From Arcuatula senhousia (lineage: Eukaryota > Mollusca > Bivalvia > Mytilida > Mytilidae), in contig OZ020313.1 of assembly GCA_963971305.1 (NCBI GenBank), positions 24,654,602 through 24,718,601 of the forward strand: a stretch of 64,000 bases of DNA, given 5' to 3'. The position numbers and the translations under genes are program-made. The notes under the pieces were generated by a model, which was not told where the DNA came from, ran no database searches, and saw only the letters and a program-made list of their open reading frames with translations. This document shows, in pieces, positions 45,851 to 57,424 of this stretch (position 1 is the stretch's first letter; every line of letters begins with the position of its first letter).

Positions 45851-48134
45851 TATCGTATATCCATTATAAATATCTTATTAACGATGTATTAGTTTTATGT
45901 TAAAACATTTTAAAGGAAAATTTTTAAGGAAAAAAAACATATGTAGCATATTATTAAAAATTGGAAAAATGTTTTGAAAAGATAGAAAAACTAATTTAAA
46001 AAGATAACTACAAATTGGATGATAAAATCCGAAAAGGCTAAGACATATGATAACAAGATTAGACAAAAAAAAGAAACATGCGATTGACTGCTACGCTGAA
46101 ACTTGCATCGAAACGGGGATGAATTAAGGATCTAAATATGTTATGGGTTGTAGCAATTAGGAATCTTTTGATATAGGTTCTACGGTCCAATTTAGTAGGC
46201 ATACGTGTTAAAAGAACTACAATTATTTTTTAAGTACTACAATGGCTCTTTAAAAGGGTTTGCCCTTATATGATACAATGCCGACATTAAAATTGGCCTT
46301 GAAAACTTATCATTTAAAACAGATTAAATCAAATATTACAGGCATTTTTATATACAATATCTAAATGTAGCAAGACGTCTCGATTCAAAATATACATACC
46401 ATTCTCAATCAAATATTGAATGATCAAAAAAGAAATATTAATGAAAGCGTTCTTCCCATTTTATTGATCCTTTAAAATATTGTAAATTTAATTACCATTT
46501 TTTAAATTCTTTTTTAAATTCTTTATTCATTTTGTCGTTACTTTAATAAATAACATATTTTGTGTCAAGGTAACAAAAGTTCATGGAAAGATTTTTTTTA
46601 TACTTTTACGCTTAATTGTTTTTGTCATGAAGTTACATGTAACATTCCTATTAAGACTTTTTTCATCTAGTTACAAGATTCCAATTTAAAATTTATTTCC
46701 AGTAATTTTGGTATTTAACATCGATGGTAATACCAATTAGGCGTTCATTTCGTTATATAAGTATGACAACATTAAAACGAATATGCGACTTATTAAAGGA
46801 AAAACCAGACATCAATAATACGTATTGAATTATATCCCATCAACGATACACCAAATGAGGTCTTTTAAGAAGTAAAAAAAAAATATATAACATGAAACTC
46901 GAATTTGCAGAGATCTAAGCAAGAGTGTGCGGGGAATGGTCTGGGAAGATACCCAACTCCTTGTTGAATATTTTTCTGAAATTTGGCCCATTTTGTGGAT
47001 TTTGATGCATTCCAATAGTCTCTGATTACACTCTGCGGATGTTTTAGAATGTGACAGTTTAGAATCTTAAATCAATACAGCATTAGCAAAATGAAGTCAT
47101 GTAATTAAAGTAAGTGCAAGATTAAAAAAAACTTATTTTAGTAGTGCCATGACTACACTCTTTTAAATAGGTTTCTCTTACTGTTGTGCAATATTATCTA
47201 GTTTTCACAAGGTGCAATATTATCTAGTTTTCACAAGATGAAACTATTTTGCGTATCACACTCCACACGATGTGATATTCAATTTTAAGAAATTTGATTG
47301 GCTGTCCGCTCGAGACAACGCAGTTAGATACGCATCTCGTGGAAAGCGTGCTTACTTTTGTTTGAACAAAAAGACAAAGACGTTACGCACAATATTGGTG
47401 TTACCTAACGTTACACGTTGAACAAAGAAAAAATGACGTCGTGTTCAATGTTTCAACGTATTCAACTATATGCAAAGCAGTTTTACGTTTAATCTGACAT
47501 ATACAAATGTATTAACAAGAAATAATTAAAGCTGAATTGCTTTTTTCAGCTTAATCTTATTTACGAACAATATGTGTTTTCAGTTTCTTCTAAATCTTTT
47601 TACGTAACGTACTAGAAGTTTCTATTAATTTCCACCGTGTTTTTCATGTAATAAATGTTTGAAGGCAGGCAATCATCTTGCTGCAACACACACAATTAGA
47701 GTTTTTTCGACTGCTATTACGTCTTTTTTCGTCCCATTGTTAGCTGAAGATTTTATTGTTTTTAATCTACACATTTTATAAACTTAAATATGGTTCCCAG
47801 GTCGGGGATAAACCCTAGCAGCACTAACTTTCTCGGTAAAAGATGAACTTATTAGCCACGTTCCCCATGTATATTAAAGAAGACTACTGCAGGTCTTGGT
47901 AAGAATAGGTCCGTATGTTCCCATGTAGTAGGCTAATTGCCCGACAATACTCCTCATTTAATTTTCTTGTGGCAGTTATCACTCGTTACCGAGAGAGGTC
48001 TTATGTCCCCATCCCACTTCTAAGGTAGCTTCATCATCAATTCATGTTTATTCTATCACCACCCTCATGTTCCTCAAAAACAACAATCAACTAACTTTAA
48101 AAGTAGCCAGACTAGGCGCCCCACCGTATCATTA
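45851..48134. other. Intron 3 sequence, nothing recognised
   Basis: AT-rich. The word GTGCAATATTATCTAGTTTT is repeated in tandem at 47189-47235. A TAGCAGCACTAACTTTCTCG region (47815-48060) looks like old repeat but could not be assigned. Confidence 0.35.
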
Positions 48135-48300
48135 GGGACGAACCATTTAACTTAAAGGGGGGCTTGTTTTTTTGTGTGTTTTTTTTTTTTTTTTGGTCAG
48201 AATAAAAAAAATAAGGCATTTCTTTAGAGTTATTTTATATAGCATCATTCTTTTCTTACCCCCTGCCGCCAAAATATTTTTTTTTCATAAAAATCGTAAG
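48135..48300. mobile_element. TTA-type MITE, copy 3, right end lost
   Basis: TTA then GGGACGAACCATTTAACTTA and AAGGGGGGCTTG. The interior has GCCGCCAAAATATTTTTTTT. The inverse right end is not recognisable. Confidence 0.55.
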
Positions 48301-48379
48301 ATTCCTTGATGTGTGAAATTCATTACATATTTTGGCAGTACAGATCTGATTTTATACCCCTATCAAATGAACATCGTCA

Positions 48380-48660
48380 AGCCCAGTAGAGACAAAGTAA
48401 CCTGAAATAGTCACAGATAGACACCCTTTCTTACACAAGGAACAGAAAACATAAAAAAGACAAGTACAAACAAGATCTTTTTCAAAGATTCCTGCCTTAG
48501 GACAGACACATAAATGTGGCGGGGTTAAACTTTTTTTGGGCCCAACCTTCTCCTTATCAATAATCCAAGCCAAAACACAATAATTAACACGCAATAAAAA
48601 TCAAATCGACCCTTAGACTAAAGACAACAAAAACAAACGAACGATAGAGGAACTCTCAAG
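48380..48660 (-). repeat. Truncated 3'-tail copy of the RT-bearing element, inverted
   Basis: GAAATAGTCACAGATAGACA, TTCCTGCCTTAGGACAGACA, AATGTGGCGGGGTTAAAC and GGGCCCAACCTTCTCCTTAT are inverse to 45530-45620 and shared with 55664-55760. The terminal GTGTCGCGTACAC part is missing. Confidence 0.6.
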
Positions 48661-49184
48661 TTTTGTATGATATTTTCCGGTTTTCTAATTGGCGTTTTTC
48701 CCGATCATATATTAACTACATGAAAGTCTGTAACCTAAACCATTTTGACGAAGAAGCGTAAACAAAGGGCGTTAAAAATGCTAAGAAATTACTCTATTTT
48801 AATTTCACAAAACTCATTTCGATTTCGAGTTAGGCTTCCTTACAATGGATTATATATAATTGACATTTCTTTGATTTTCTCCCAGTTACTGTTTTTGTGC
48901 ATTGACAGCAACCAGACATATATTCAAATCGCATAGATAGATATCTACAAACTGAACAACATTTCCGCTTATCGCGTGTGGTTACCAAATATGAATGCTA
49001 TAGATGGCAACCGGGCATTCTGTGATGGCAATAAGGCATACAGCCGATTTGCATTGATCGATTTCTACACAATTGCTATTAATTGCAAAAATCTATTTCC
49101 CCGATTCGTACCTACTTCTATATGTTTGGTTGCAAATCGGAAAAGAATTTATCTTTCATAAATTTAATATTTGAGAAATTAAAT
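48661..49184. other. Intron 3 sequence, nothing recognised
   Basis: A 61-codon frame at 48976-49161 has no known motif; no gene is called. Confidence 0.35.
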
Positions 49185-49253
49185 TTCTGACCATACAGAA
49201 AAAAAACCAAAAGCTCCCCCCTTTCAAATTAAGTTTTATAAATGATCGGTCCC
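49185..49253. mobile_element. TTA-type MITE, right-end fragment
   Basis: CAAAAGCTCCCCCCTTTCAA then ATGATCGGTCCC is the right end of the GGGACYGACC MITE. It abuts the T-run of the Helitron-like element at 49254, so that element appears to have landed at the MITE edge. Confidence 0.5.
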
Positions 49254-50942
49254 TTTTTAGCTCACCTGGACCGAAGGTCCATGTGAGCTATTACCATCAC
49301 TTGGCGTCCGTCGTCGTCGTCTGTCGTCTGTCGTCGTCTGTCGTCGTCGTCGTCTGTTAACAATTTTTCAAAAATCTTCTCCTCTGAAACTACCAAACAG
49401 AATTTAATGAAACTTGGTATGAATGATCCTTAGGGTGTCCTGCACCAAACTTGTGTTTTGATTTTTGATCCGTTGAAAAACATGGCCGCCGTTACTAAAA
49501 ATAGACTAGGGGGGTCAGACTACTGTTTTTGGCTTATAAATCAAAAAGTATAAGAGATAGAGGAAATCTGAGGCCACGCTACTGATTCAGCATCAAAAGC
49601 TCTACAAAAGTCTCCATTTGGTCAAAGTTGTCAGATGACCCCTTATAGGGGTTACGGCCCCTTAAAGGTGAAAAATTGCATTTTTTCATGTTTTTGGCCT
49701 ACAGAATGAAAACTATTGCAGATAGAGATTAGCTGTTGCTTGCTTAAATGTTCAGCTCATTTAACTCTACAAAAGTCTCCATAGGGTCGAAGTTGTCAGA
49801 TGACCCCTTATAGGGGTTACGGCCCCTTAAAGGTGAAAAATAGCCATTTTTCATGTTTTTGGCCTACAGAATGAAAACTATTGCAGATAGTGATTAGCTG
49901 TTGCTTGCTAAAATGTTTAGCTCATTTAGCTCTACGAAAGTCTCCATAGGATCGAAGTTGTCAGATGATCCCTTATAGGGGTTACGACCCCTGAAAAATG
50001 GCATTTTTTCATGTTTTTGGCCTACAGAATGAAAACTATTGCACATAGAGATTAGCTGTTGCTTGCTGAAATGTTCAGCTCATTGAGCTCTACAAAATTC
50101 TCCATAGGGTCGAAGTTGTCAGATGACCCCTTATAGGGGTTACGGCCCCTGAAAAATAGCGATTTTTTAATGTTTTTGTCCTACAGAATGAAAACTATTG
50201 CAGATAGAGATTAGCTGTTGCTTGCTTAAATGTTCAGATCATTTAGCTCTACAAAATTCTCCATAGGGTCGAAGTTGTCAGATGACTCCTTATAGGGGTT
50301 ACGGCCCTTGAAAAATAGCGATTTTACATGTTTTTGGCCTACAGAATGAAAACTATTGCAGATAGAGATTAGCTGTTGCTTGCTTAAATGTTCAGCTCAT
50401 TTAGCTTTACAAAATTCTCCATAGGGTCGAAGTTGTCAGATGACCCCTTATAGGGGTTACAGCCCCTGAAAAATAGCCATTTTTCATGTTTTTGTCCTAC
50501 AGAATGAAAACTATTGCAGATAGAGATTAGCTGTTGCTTGCTTAAATGTTTAGCTCATTTAGCTTTACAAAATTCTCCATAGGGTCGAAGTTGTCAGATG
50601 ACCCCTTATAGGGGTTACGGCCCCTGAAAAAAGCGATTTTTCATGTTTTTGGCCTACAGAATGAAAACTATTGCAGATAGAGATTAGCTGTTGCTTGCTT
50701 AAATGTTAAGCTCAATTAGCTCTACAAAAGTCTCCATAGGGTCGAAGTTGTCAGATGACTCCTTATAGGGGTTATGGCCCCTTATAGGTGAAAAATCGTG
50801 TTTTTGGCCTATAGAATGAAAACTATTGCAGGTAGAGAAAAGCTGTTGCTTGCTTAAATTTTCAGCTCATTTAGCTCTACAAAAGTATAGGGTCAACATC
50901 AAGACCAGGTGAGCGATTCAGGCTCCTGGGAGCCTCTTGTTT
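49254..50942 (+). mobile_element. Helitron-like composite, subfamily a, ~160-bp core in eight copies
   Basis: TTTTTAGCTCACCTGGACCG opens the terminal palindrome (49259-49289), followed by a CGTCGTCGTCTGTCGTC microsatellite to about 49360. After a unique 5' block (ATGGCCGCCGTTACTAAAAA) come eight units of about 158-176 bp. Each has TCCATAGGGTCGAAGTTGTC then AGATGACCCCTTATAGGGGT (near 49609, 49771, 49947, 50100, 50259, 50418, 50577 and 50733). The 3' end is CCAGGTGAGCGATTCAGGCT then CCTGGGAGCCTCTTGTT. No protein is encoded. Confidence 0.85.
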
Positions 50943-51890
50943 TCCAATTAAAAGGACCGAGCAAGATACGACAGCTCTGGGAAACAAATCTGCATGTAGC
51001 TAAAACAAGTGACGGTTTGTAACAGGAATTTGCTTTTGATTTAAGTGTGGTGGTGATGGAAGGAGATTTGAAAAATTAGTTTCATACTTAATTCTGCCCA
51101 AACCGTTAAAATTTTGACAGACAGCACAATTCGTGCTTAAAAAATAAAAAATAAAGACAGAAAAATGAGAGCTACGGCTCACAAATGAATACCCCGGGGA
51201 CCCGCTCTTTTTACACCAAAGAGATCGATGTTCAGAAAAGGTGATCTAGCTTTTACATAGAACAATTCCTTACAAAATATGAAAAAAATCAACCAAGGGG
51301 TCAGAGATGAGTAGTGGACACAACATTGTAACCACCATCAAAGCCCATCGACATGATAGATCTATGGCTCTGCGAAACCCCCAGAAAAATAAAAATAAAA
51401 TAAAATAGGAGATGCTCATCTACATTGTAAAAGAAAGATTTGAACCAAAAGTATGAATAACATCACCAATGTTTCTAGGAGGAGTAGCAGATACAACATG
51501 GTAACCGCCCTTGGATCAATGACCAAAGTACATGGATGGCTTTGGGAAACTCCATAAATTTGAAAAAATCAAAACTCAAATAAGAGGTGCAAATCTATAT
51601 TATATTAGAAAGACAAATATTTTTTTTTAATTTAGTCGAATTTGATATCGTAAAATCAAAAGGGTAATTAGAGAATGTAATACATGTAATAATATTAGAT
51701 TAATCTCTTCATTTGTTTAAATACTGATGCACTCGGCTAAAAAAAAACGTTGCTTTCTTCGTTAAATATTTCGAAACTGACAGCTAAAAATGTTGCTTTC
51801 TGAGTTCAATATTTCGAAATCATAAAGCAAGATTTCAATATCAATATAGTATTAATTTTATAGAATTTAACTTTCCTATTTATTCTACAG
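50943..51890. other. Intron 3 sequence, nothing recognised
   Basis: Ends in CTATTTATTCTACAG, a good acceptor preceding the candidate alternative exon. Confidence 0.35.
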
Positions 51891-51992
51891 CAAGGGGCAT
51901 TACTTGAAGAAATGCATGGCATCTTCTTAAATGTTTCCACAGCGACTGCTCGAAACAGTTTACTCGAAACAGGCGCAACCGAATTCTTTTAG
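51891..51992 (+). other. Candidate alternative 3' exon of MGAT4-like gene 1
   Basis: After a strong acceptor (TTTATTCTACAG) the sequence is open in phase 0, matching exon 3: QGALLEEMHGIFLNVSTATA then RNSLLETGATEFF and stop at 51990-51992. Used as a terminal exon it would give a secreted or anchored stalk with no catalytic domain. An internal donor after 42 nt (AAT|GTTTCC) would be phase-compatible with exon 4 but is weak. It may equally be a cryptic acceptor; I leave it out of the main model. Confidence 0.3.
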
Positions 51993-54900
51993 ATTAGTAT
52001 AGTCCGTTTGAGTTTTATAAATCAACGAAAAATGACTGGTAAATTTACGTCTTGCAAAATATTTTAACAATTTAGTATGTCATGACTTTTTAATGGCATA
52101 CGAACTCAGGCAAAAAATTTCAAAATTTTTGCATGATTAATAAAATGTTTTCCATAGAACTTAATAGTAAAAATGGACCAAAAATTCATAGAAATCCATG
52201 GGAGTACAACCTAGCTGTTCCGATAGATAAACACACCATTTTAGGTTTTATTAGAATTGGTGAAATATTTAGCATAAGACCATATGGAAACTTTTTTTGT
52301 TTCAGAAGATAACATCTTGGTTTTTGTTATCAGAGTTCGTATACTAATAAAAAGTTTATTTGTGTTTAGAAAATAGATTTTATTTGAGAGACAAAAAAAA
52401 TTAAAAGAATTTTCGTTGATTTATAGAACTCAAATGGACTTTTTTTTATAGCAATTTTTATTGACAGAAAAATGAGTTGTTGTAAAAAGTTCTGTAATCA
52501 TTGTCTAAGTATTTGAAATCTTTTGCATCCGCAAATCTTATAAATAGTCCTTCTTGTGAAGGATGACAAACAATCGATTTAGTATACATGCGTTGCACAG
52601 TTGTTATTTTTTTATCTGTTCGAATAAAAAAAAAACCTTTTCTTTCTTATAGAAAAAACGCATTGCATATTTTCGTTTATAGAATAAGGGAAAGAAAAAA
52701 AAAATAGCCCACCTATACAGATACACTAACCCGGCCCTGAACTCCGAAGAAAATATACCTTTTGAAATAAAATATTGTATCTGTATTTAGCTTTTAAGAA
52801 TTTAATATATATAATGTGTTGTGTACAAGTTGTAACTTTGGTGCTTTTAACAGTGCCTCTTAGAGTCCCGTCAAATTGTTAACGTCAAAAATACGGGTGT
52901 GGGACATTTGACTAGACAAAGAAATATGCCTTTTTATTTGGATTTCTGTGTCGAATTTAATTATCCTGACTATTTTTAAAAAGAGTAGAACATGTATTTT
53001 TTGTTTATTCATAAAAAGTTTTGCATACGTTTAACCTAAAATTGCGAATACGCATCACAGTTGCACGGGTTTGTGAAAAGTTTGATTTTTCACACATGTG
53101 ACATATTACTAGACATCGGAAAATTGACGTTTCTCGGTAAATTTAGCCACAAACAAAAAACCAAGTCGAATATTTTTTACTCGTATATATGTAATTTATG
53201 TCTGATGGCTAGAATTTAATCATTTTTTTTCTAACTATTTGAATTACGCAGGGAATATGATGTTCGAATATTATATCCATACTGGGACATTTTGTTTGAT
53301 TTTGTATTTTTAAAATTTTTTCATGCGTCAAAGAAAAACGTGAAAAATATTTATATAAAATCTGTATGCTATAAATCCCGGATCCAAATGTAAAATTTTG
53401 TATGCATTGGGGCAAAAATAAATCCATGGCCCAAATAACAAGAACTGATGCCCACATCAATTGTAACGCGGGACATGGAAAAATATGACGTTACATTCTA
53501 TATAAAATGTTCATTATATTTAAACGAGCAAGTTTTAAGCTATAATGTTTTGATAACTCTTTTCGGGCGAAAATCCCGTTCAAGATGATGTATAACACGT
53601 ACCTAGTCTTCTAAAATCGTTATGGAAAAAATAGCCAATACGGGGTAAGCTTACTTTTTTTACAAAGTGACACCAGTATTGTGCGTAACGTCAAACAAAA
53701 TATGTCAAAAAATGCACACAAAAAAAAACGGTTATTTTATGTTATAAAGTCTACTTTTAATTAAAATTTATAATAAAAAGATATAATACTTTCTTATTTG
53801 ACTACTGACATGTTTGCTAAACATTTTGATTACAATTTTTGAATACTTGCCAACCCTTATAGTCTAGAATATTCATAATGCTCTGAAAATTAGATTTATT
53901 GAATTTTCAACAATTAAATATTAATGAAAGTTATCGTTCTTCCCGTTTTATTAAACCATTTAAATATTTTATTTGTACAATCGTTTTTATTTCATTATTT
54001 ACTGCATGTACATTATTTTTTTTCTTTAATAATTCACTTTGTTTTAAGTTAACAATTATCTAAATGTTCATTCAAAGACTTATATATATTTTAGGATGTT
54101 TCCTAGGAAGTTCCTCTTGGGAATTTTTTCATCTAATTATAAGTTTTCTATGAAACGGAACATATTACCATGTTTTGCTCGGTTTACCACAAACGATCGA
54201 CAGTCATGTAACCTGAAATATTTGCAAAAAGTTTTTTCAGAGACCAAGGTTTTAACCTCAATTTATTGCCTGTAACATTGATATTATTTAGATTTTTGTT
54301 TTGGAAAAAAAGAACATGAACGTCTAAAATATTTATTAGGCGTTTACTTCGTTATATTATTATGACATCATTAAAACGGCTGAACGACTTTAATTAGCAA
54401 AAAAAAAAAAAAAAAAAAAAAACTGTGACAGGCATAGGTAATCCGTATTGAATTATACATATTCCTATTCACGGTTTCCAAAGAATTTTTTAAAGTTTCA
54501 AAAGCAAAATTTAATTTACAAGCAAAATGTAATTAACAAGCAAAATTTAATTGAAAAATGTATGTTCCATGTCGCCGAAAAAACGCAAATGTTTAAAAAG
54601 AAAGAATAAATAAACCATGATGATAATACAAATGAGGCGTTCAAATTTAATGACTGGGAGAAAATCATAACAAAAGTATATCCCCCAATAAGAAAAGATA
54701 CGCAAAAAAAACCACGCAACATAAAAAGCCTAAGCTGTTATCAGCAACACGAACACTCAAACCATCTCCCGAAAGTCACGTGAGATTCATGTGAGTTTCA
54801 CGTATTACCTGATTTCAGGTGAATTTCGTGTGAGTTTTTTTTTTAATGTGAAACTCATGTGAGTAAAATTTGCCTGTGTACAAAAAAAAATTGCAAAAGG

Positions 54901-55068
54901 TGGCTCTTCAATTGCACGTGCAATTACGCTGAAAACTAGAAGTGATAAATATTTTTCCACTACTGCCATGGTTGAGAGGTTGATAATTCGGATGTAAATA
55001 AGAGAATCGTAATAAAAGTTCTGAACAAATTGTATGTTTTATATTTATGCATTCGTTTTTTATTTCAG
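51993..55068. other. Intron 3 sequence, nothing recognised
   Basis: AT-rich with a poly-A run of about 26 at 54399-54423. TTCACGTGAGT-type words cluster at 54775-54865 (GTGAGATTCATGTGAGTTTC then ACGT). No gene was seen. It ends in TTTTTTATTTCAG. Confidence 0.4.
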
Positions 55069-55156
55069 AAAAATGAGCCCGTTGAATCAAGATTTTTCAA
55101 GTTGAATTTTAGCATAGATAATGCACTTCAGTATGGACATTTTAAGAAAAACAAAG
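55069..55156 (+). CDS. MGAT4-like: MGAT4-like gene 1, coding exon 4
   Basis: Acceptor CGTTTTTTATTTCAG and donor AAAG|GTATAA bound 88 nt that read KNEPVESRFFKLNFSIDN then ALQYGHFKKNK (residues 93-121), ending phase 1. The leftover G joins GT of exon 5 to form G122. This is the end of the stalk, just before the first conserved catalytic strand. Joining 42329 to 55069 keeps phase 0, supporting direct splicing over a 12.7-kb intron. Confidence 0.8.
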
Positions 55157-55496
55157 GTATAAATTTAGATTTTTTTATTAGATACAAGCTTAATTGCCAC
55201 GTTTCCGATATGTTAAATGTGTGTATGTATTTTATAATGATAAAATTATATCAAAAAAATGTTTATTATTTATTTTTACTATTAAATCCTTTTTAAACTC
55301 CAACACTTTCATTGTCCCCTTCAAACTAAAAGCGCGTCCTTCAGTTTTTTTTCCCAATAATGTCTATTCAACAATTTATGATTTGGAATTCGTTCTTATG
55401 AATAAATACTGTCTCACTTCCTAATCAATTTTGTATTGTCTGTAACAAAATCTATGACGAGAAGATATACATGTTTTGGGTGTTGATTAGAAAATA

Positions 55497-55762
55497 ATGA
55501 GATGTGGAATGAGTGTACGCGACACAGCCTACAATCAAGCGGCAATTCATGAAAGAAAAAAAAAACACAATGGACAACCGCCAGCAGCCTTCAACGAGAC
55601 CAGTAGGCGTTCATCGCGGTTATGCAATTGGCCCATGGTCTATATAAAATGAATATAATTCAAATCAAGCCATGAAATAGTCACAGATAGACCCCTTCTT
55701 AAACAAGGAACAGAAAACATAAAAAAAACAAGTACAAACAAAAGCTTTGTCAAAGATCTTCA
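55497..55762 (-). repeat. 3'-tail copy of the RT-bearing element, inverted
   Basis: GAGATGTGGAATGAGTGTAC then GCGACACA, CAGCAGCCTTCAACGAGACC and GAAATAGTCACAGATAGACC are inverse to the tail at 45540-45850. It lies in intron 4. Confidence 0.65.
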
Positions 55763-55854
55763 CTTGCATTAATCTATTTGATAATTACATTGATTTCTTT
55801 TCTTATTTTGCTATTAGTATATGGAAAGAAATAATATAAATGTATATAGGTCCT

Positions 55855-55990
55855 GCAAAATTTGGTATGGTAGTTCTGTATGACAAACTGGACGTCCTGA
55901 ACAACTTTCGGACTTGTCAGACTTCTCCTTCCTTTTCGGGACTGTAGGCGATGACATCTGTGTCTTATTAACAAATTCCTTCTCTTTTTT
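55855..55990 (-). repeat. Fragment related to Helitron-like subfamily f core
   Basis: GACGTCCTGAACAACTTTCG then GACTTGTCAGACTTCTCCTT resembles the unit at 3330-3390 and 3490-3540. No termini are present. The strand is a guess. Confidence 0.35.
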
Positions 55991-56049
55991 TAATGACATT
56001 GCCTACGGATAGAAAATTCCAACATCATACATTTGAAAAAAAAACTATA

Positions 56050-56180
56050 ATGAGATGTGAAGTATAAGTACGCGACACAATCTACATGAATAAGCATGCG
56101 CAGTTATTAAAAAAGAACATCAACAATTGAAGACAGCCAGCAGCCTTCAACTTGACCAAAGGTCATTCATTGCACGTCGT
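56050..56180 (-). repeat. 3'-terminal fragment of the RT-bearing element, inverted
   Basis: GAGATGTGAAGTATAAGTAC then GCGACACAATCTACA and CAGCAGCCTTCAACTTGACC form a second inverse copy in intron 4, ending about 45 bp before exon 5. Confidence 0.6.
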
Positions 56181-56226
56181 TTTGCGTAGAAGTTTTTATT
56201 AATTTTAATTTTGTATTTCATTTCAG

Positions 56227-57392
56227 GTTTCATCACCATCGCAATACCCTCTGTGAAACGCCAAGGTTATTTCTATCTTCCAAACACTATCGACTCTTTG
56301 CTTTCCAATGCTTCGCCAGCAGACCGGGACAACATGACAATTGTCATCATGTTTTCAGACGATGACGCCACATGGAATGACGAGAAAGCTTATAATATTT
56401 CTCAAAAATACGATGCGCATGTCCAATCCGGATTAATGCAAATACTTGTCCTGCCTCATCAGACGTATCCGGATTTTAAAACACTTCCGCGAACATACAA
56501 TGATAGTTTAGAACGGTTAAAATGGCGGAGCAAACAAAATGTTCATTATGCATTCCTGTTTAGATACTGCCAAAACATATCCGAATATTATTTACATCTT
56601 GAAGATGACGTCATTGCCGCCAAAAACTACATAACAGATATAAGAAATTATAGAAGGATAAAATCAGACAACTGGTTTTTGATTCGATTTTCTAATATGG
56701 GATTCATAGGGATATTTTTTCGATCAAGTGATTTGATAGTTGTTTCAGATTTCTATCTATTATTCTATTCTGTTCAGCCATGTGACTTTCTGATGAATCT
56801 GATAGCAAAAATTAAGCTACAGGACAAAGAAATTAGGTTCAGACCAAGTCTCTTCCAACACCAAGGGATAATATCGTCATTAAAAGACAAACGACAGGTT
56901 ATAGTTGACAGAAGCTTCAAAGGTGGAAACAAATCGCTGCGTCGGAAAAAGTACTACATTATAAATCCACCAGCGGAAGTAGACTCCACATTGGTAGCCT
57001 ACGAACAATATTCCGCTATTAATGCTTATAAAATAAGCGATTTATATTTTTGGGCTGTAAGTCCACAGAAAGGACAAACATATACGGTAGTATTAAACAA
57101 TGCCACTACGCTTTCTGCGTTGATAATAGTTGGCGGTTATCCTACAAAAAAGAGCGATTTTATTATGTATGGAGATGTCGAAGTTTCATCTGTTGACAAT
57201 TGTTCCGAATGGACAAAAATCGGAACTCTTTCGAAAGGTAGTTTTGACAGCCGAGATAGCAAGGATAAAAAATTCATGACTGATAATCTAAAAGATGTGA
57301 CATGTGTACAAATTGAAGTCACGAAAAATCAATATAATTGGGCAATTATCAGTGAAATTGCTCTTCTACAAGGTCAATCATTAAAAGTTTAG
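56227..57392 (+). CDS. MGAT4-like: MGAT4-like gene 1, exon 5: GnT-IV catalytic and lectin-like domains
   Basis: This large last exon encodes residues 122-509. It opens FITIAIPSVKR, the hallmark start of the GT54 domain, and continues with TYPDFKTLPRTYNDSLERLK, WRSKQN, and YYLHLEDDV (LEDD at 246-249, the metal and UDP-GlcNAc binding acidic motif). FSNMGFIGIFFRSSDL and RFRPSLFQHQGIISSL (325-340) follow. The C-terminal part from NPPAEVDST (368) to WAIISEIALLQ is the carbohydrate-binding, F5/8-like domain found in MGAT4 enzymes. The acceptor is TTTGTATTTCATTTCAG. Stop TAG is at 57390-57392, with AATAAA 27 nt later. No catalytic residue looks lost, so activity is plausible but unproven. The frame is intact, unlike the paralogue at 62571. 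Confidence 0.93.
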
Positions 57393-57418
57393 CTTAAATG
57401 CGTGCAATAATTCCAAAT

Positions 57419-57424
57419 AATAAA
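57419..57424 (+). promoter_or_regulatory. Candidate polyadenylation signal of gene 1
   Basis: AATAAA lies 27 nt after the stop codon. A second AATAAA at 58075-58080 could serve a longer 3' UTR. Neither is confirmed. Confidence 0.45.

Larger units (their letters stand above)
37453..57424 (+). other. MGAT4-like: MGAT4-like gene 1, full gene model
   Basis: Five coding exons: 37462-37585, 39143-39171, 42207-42329, 55069-55156 and 56227-57392. All four introns are GT-AG and the phases are 1, 0, 0, 1. The joined frame is 1530 nt (509 residues plus stop), close to the usual 530-residue length of vertebrate MGAT4. Layout is a basic cytosolic tail (1-12), a short signal anchor (13-27), a stalk with N-glycosylation sequons at 52, 60 and 66, a GT54 catalytic domain (about 120-340) and a C-terminal lectin-like domain (about 368-509). 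The predicted product is a Golgi type II glycosyltransferase adding beta-1,4-GlcNAc to the alpha-1,3-mannose arm of N-glycans. An AATAAA lies at 57419-57424. Intron 3 (12.7 kb) carries an intact reverse transcriptase. Which MGAT4 paralogue this is cannot be told. Confidence 0.85.

Noticed and set aside
51891..51992. Inclusion as an internal coding exon of gene 1
   Set aside because: It ends in a stop, and the only phase-compatible internal donor (AAT|GTTTCC) is weak; direct splicing of exon 3 to exon 4 is in phase.
56211..56226. Start of the last gene 1 exon at 56211 as a translation start
   Set aside because: The codon is TTG and lies in the pyrimidine-rich acceptor; the frame instead continues from exon 4 through G122.
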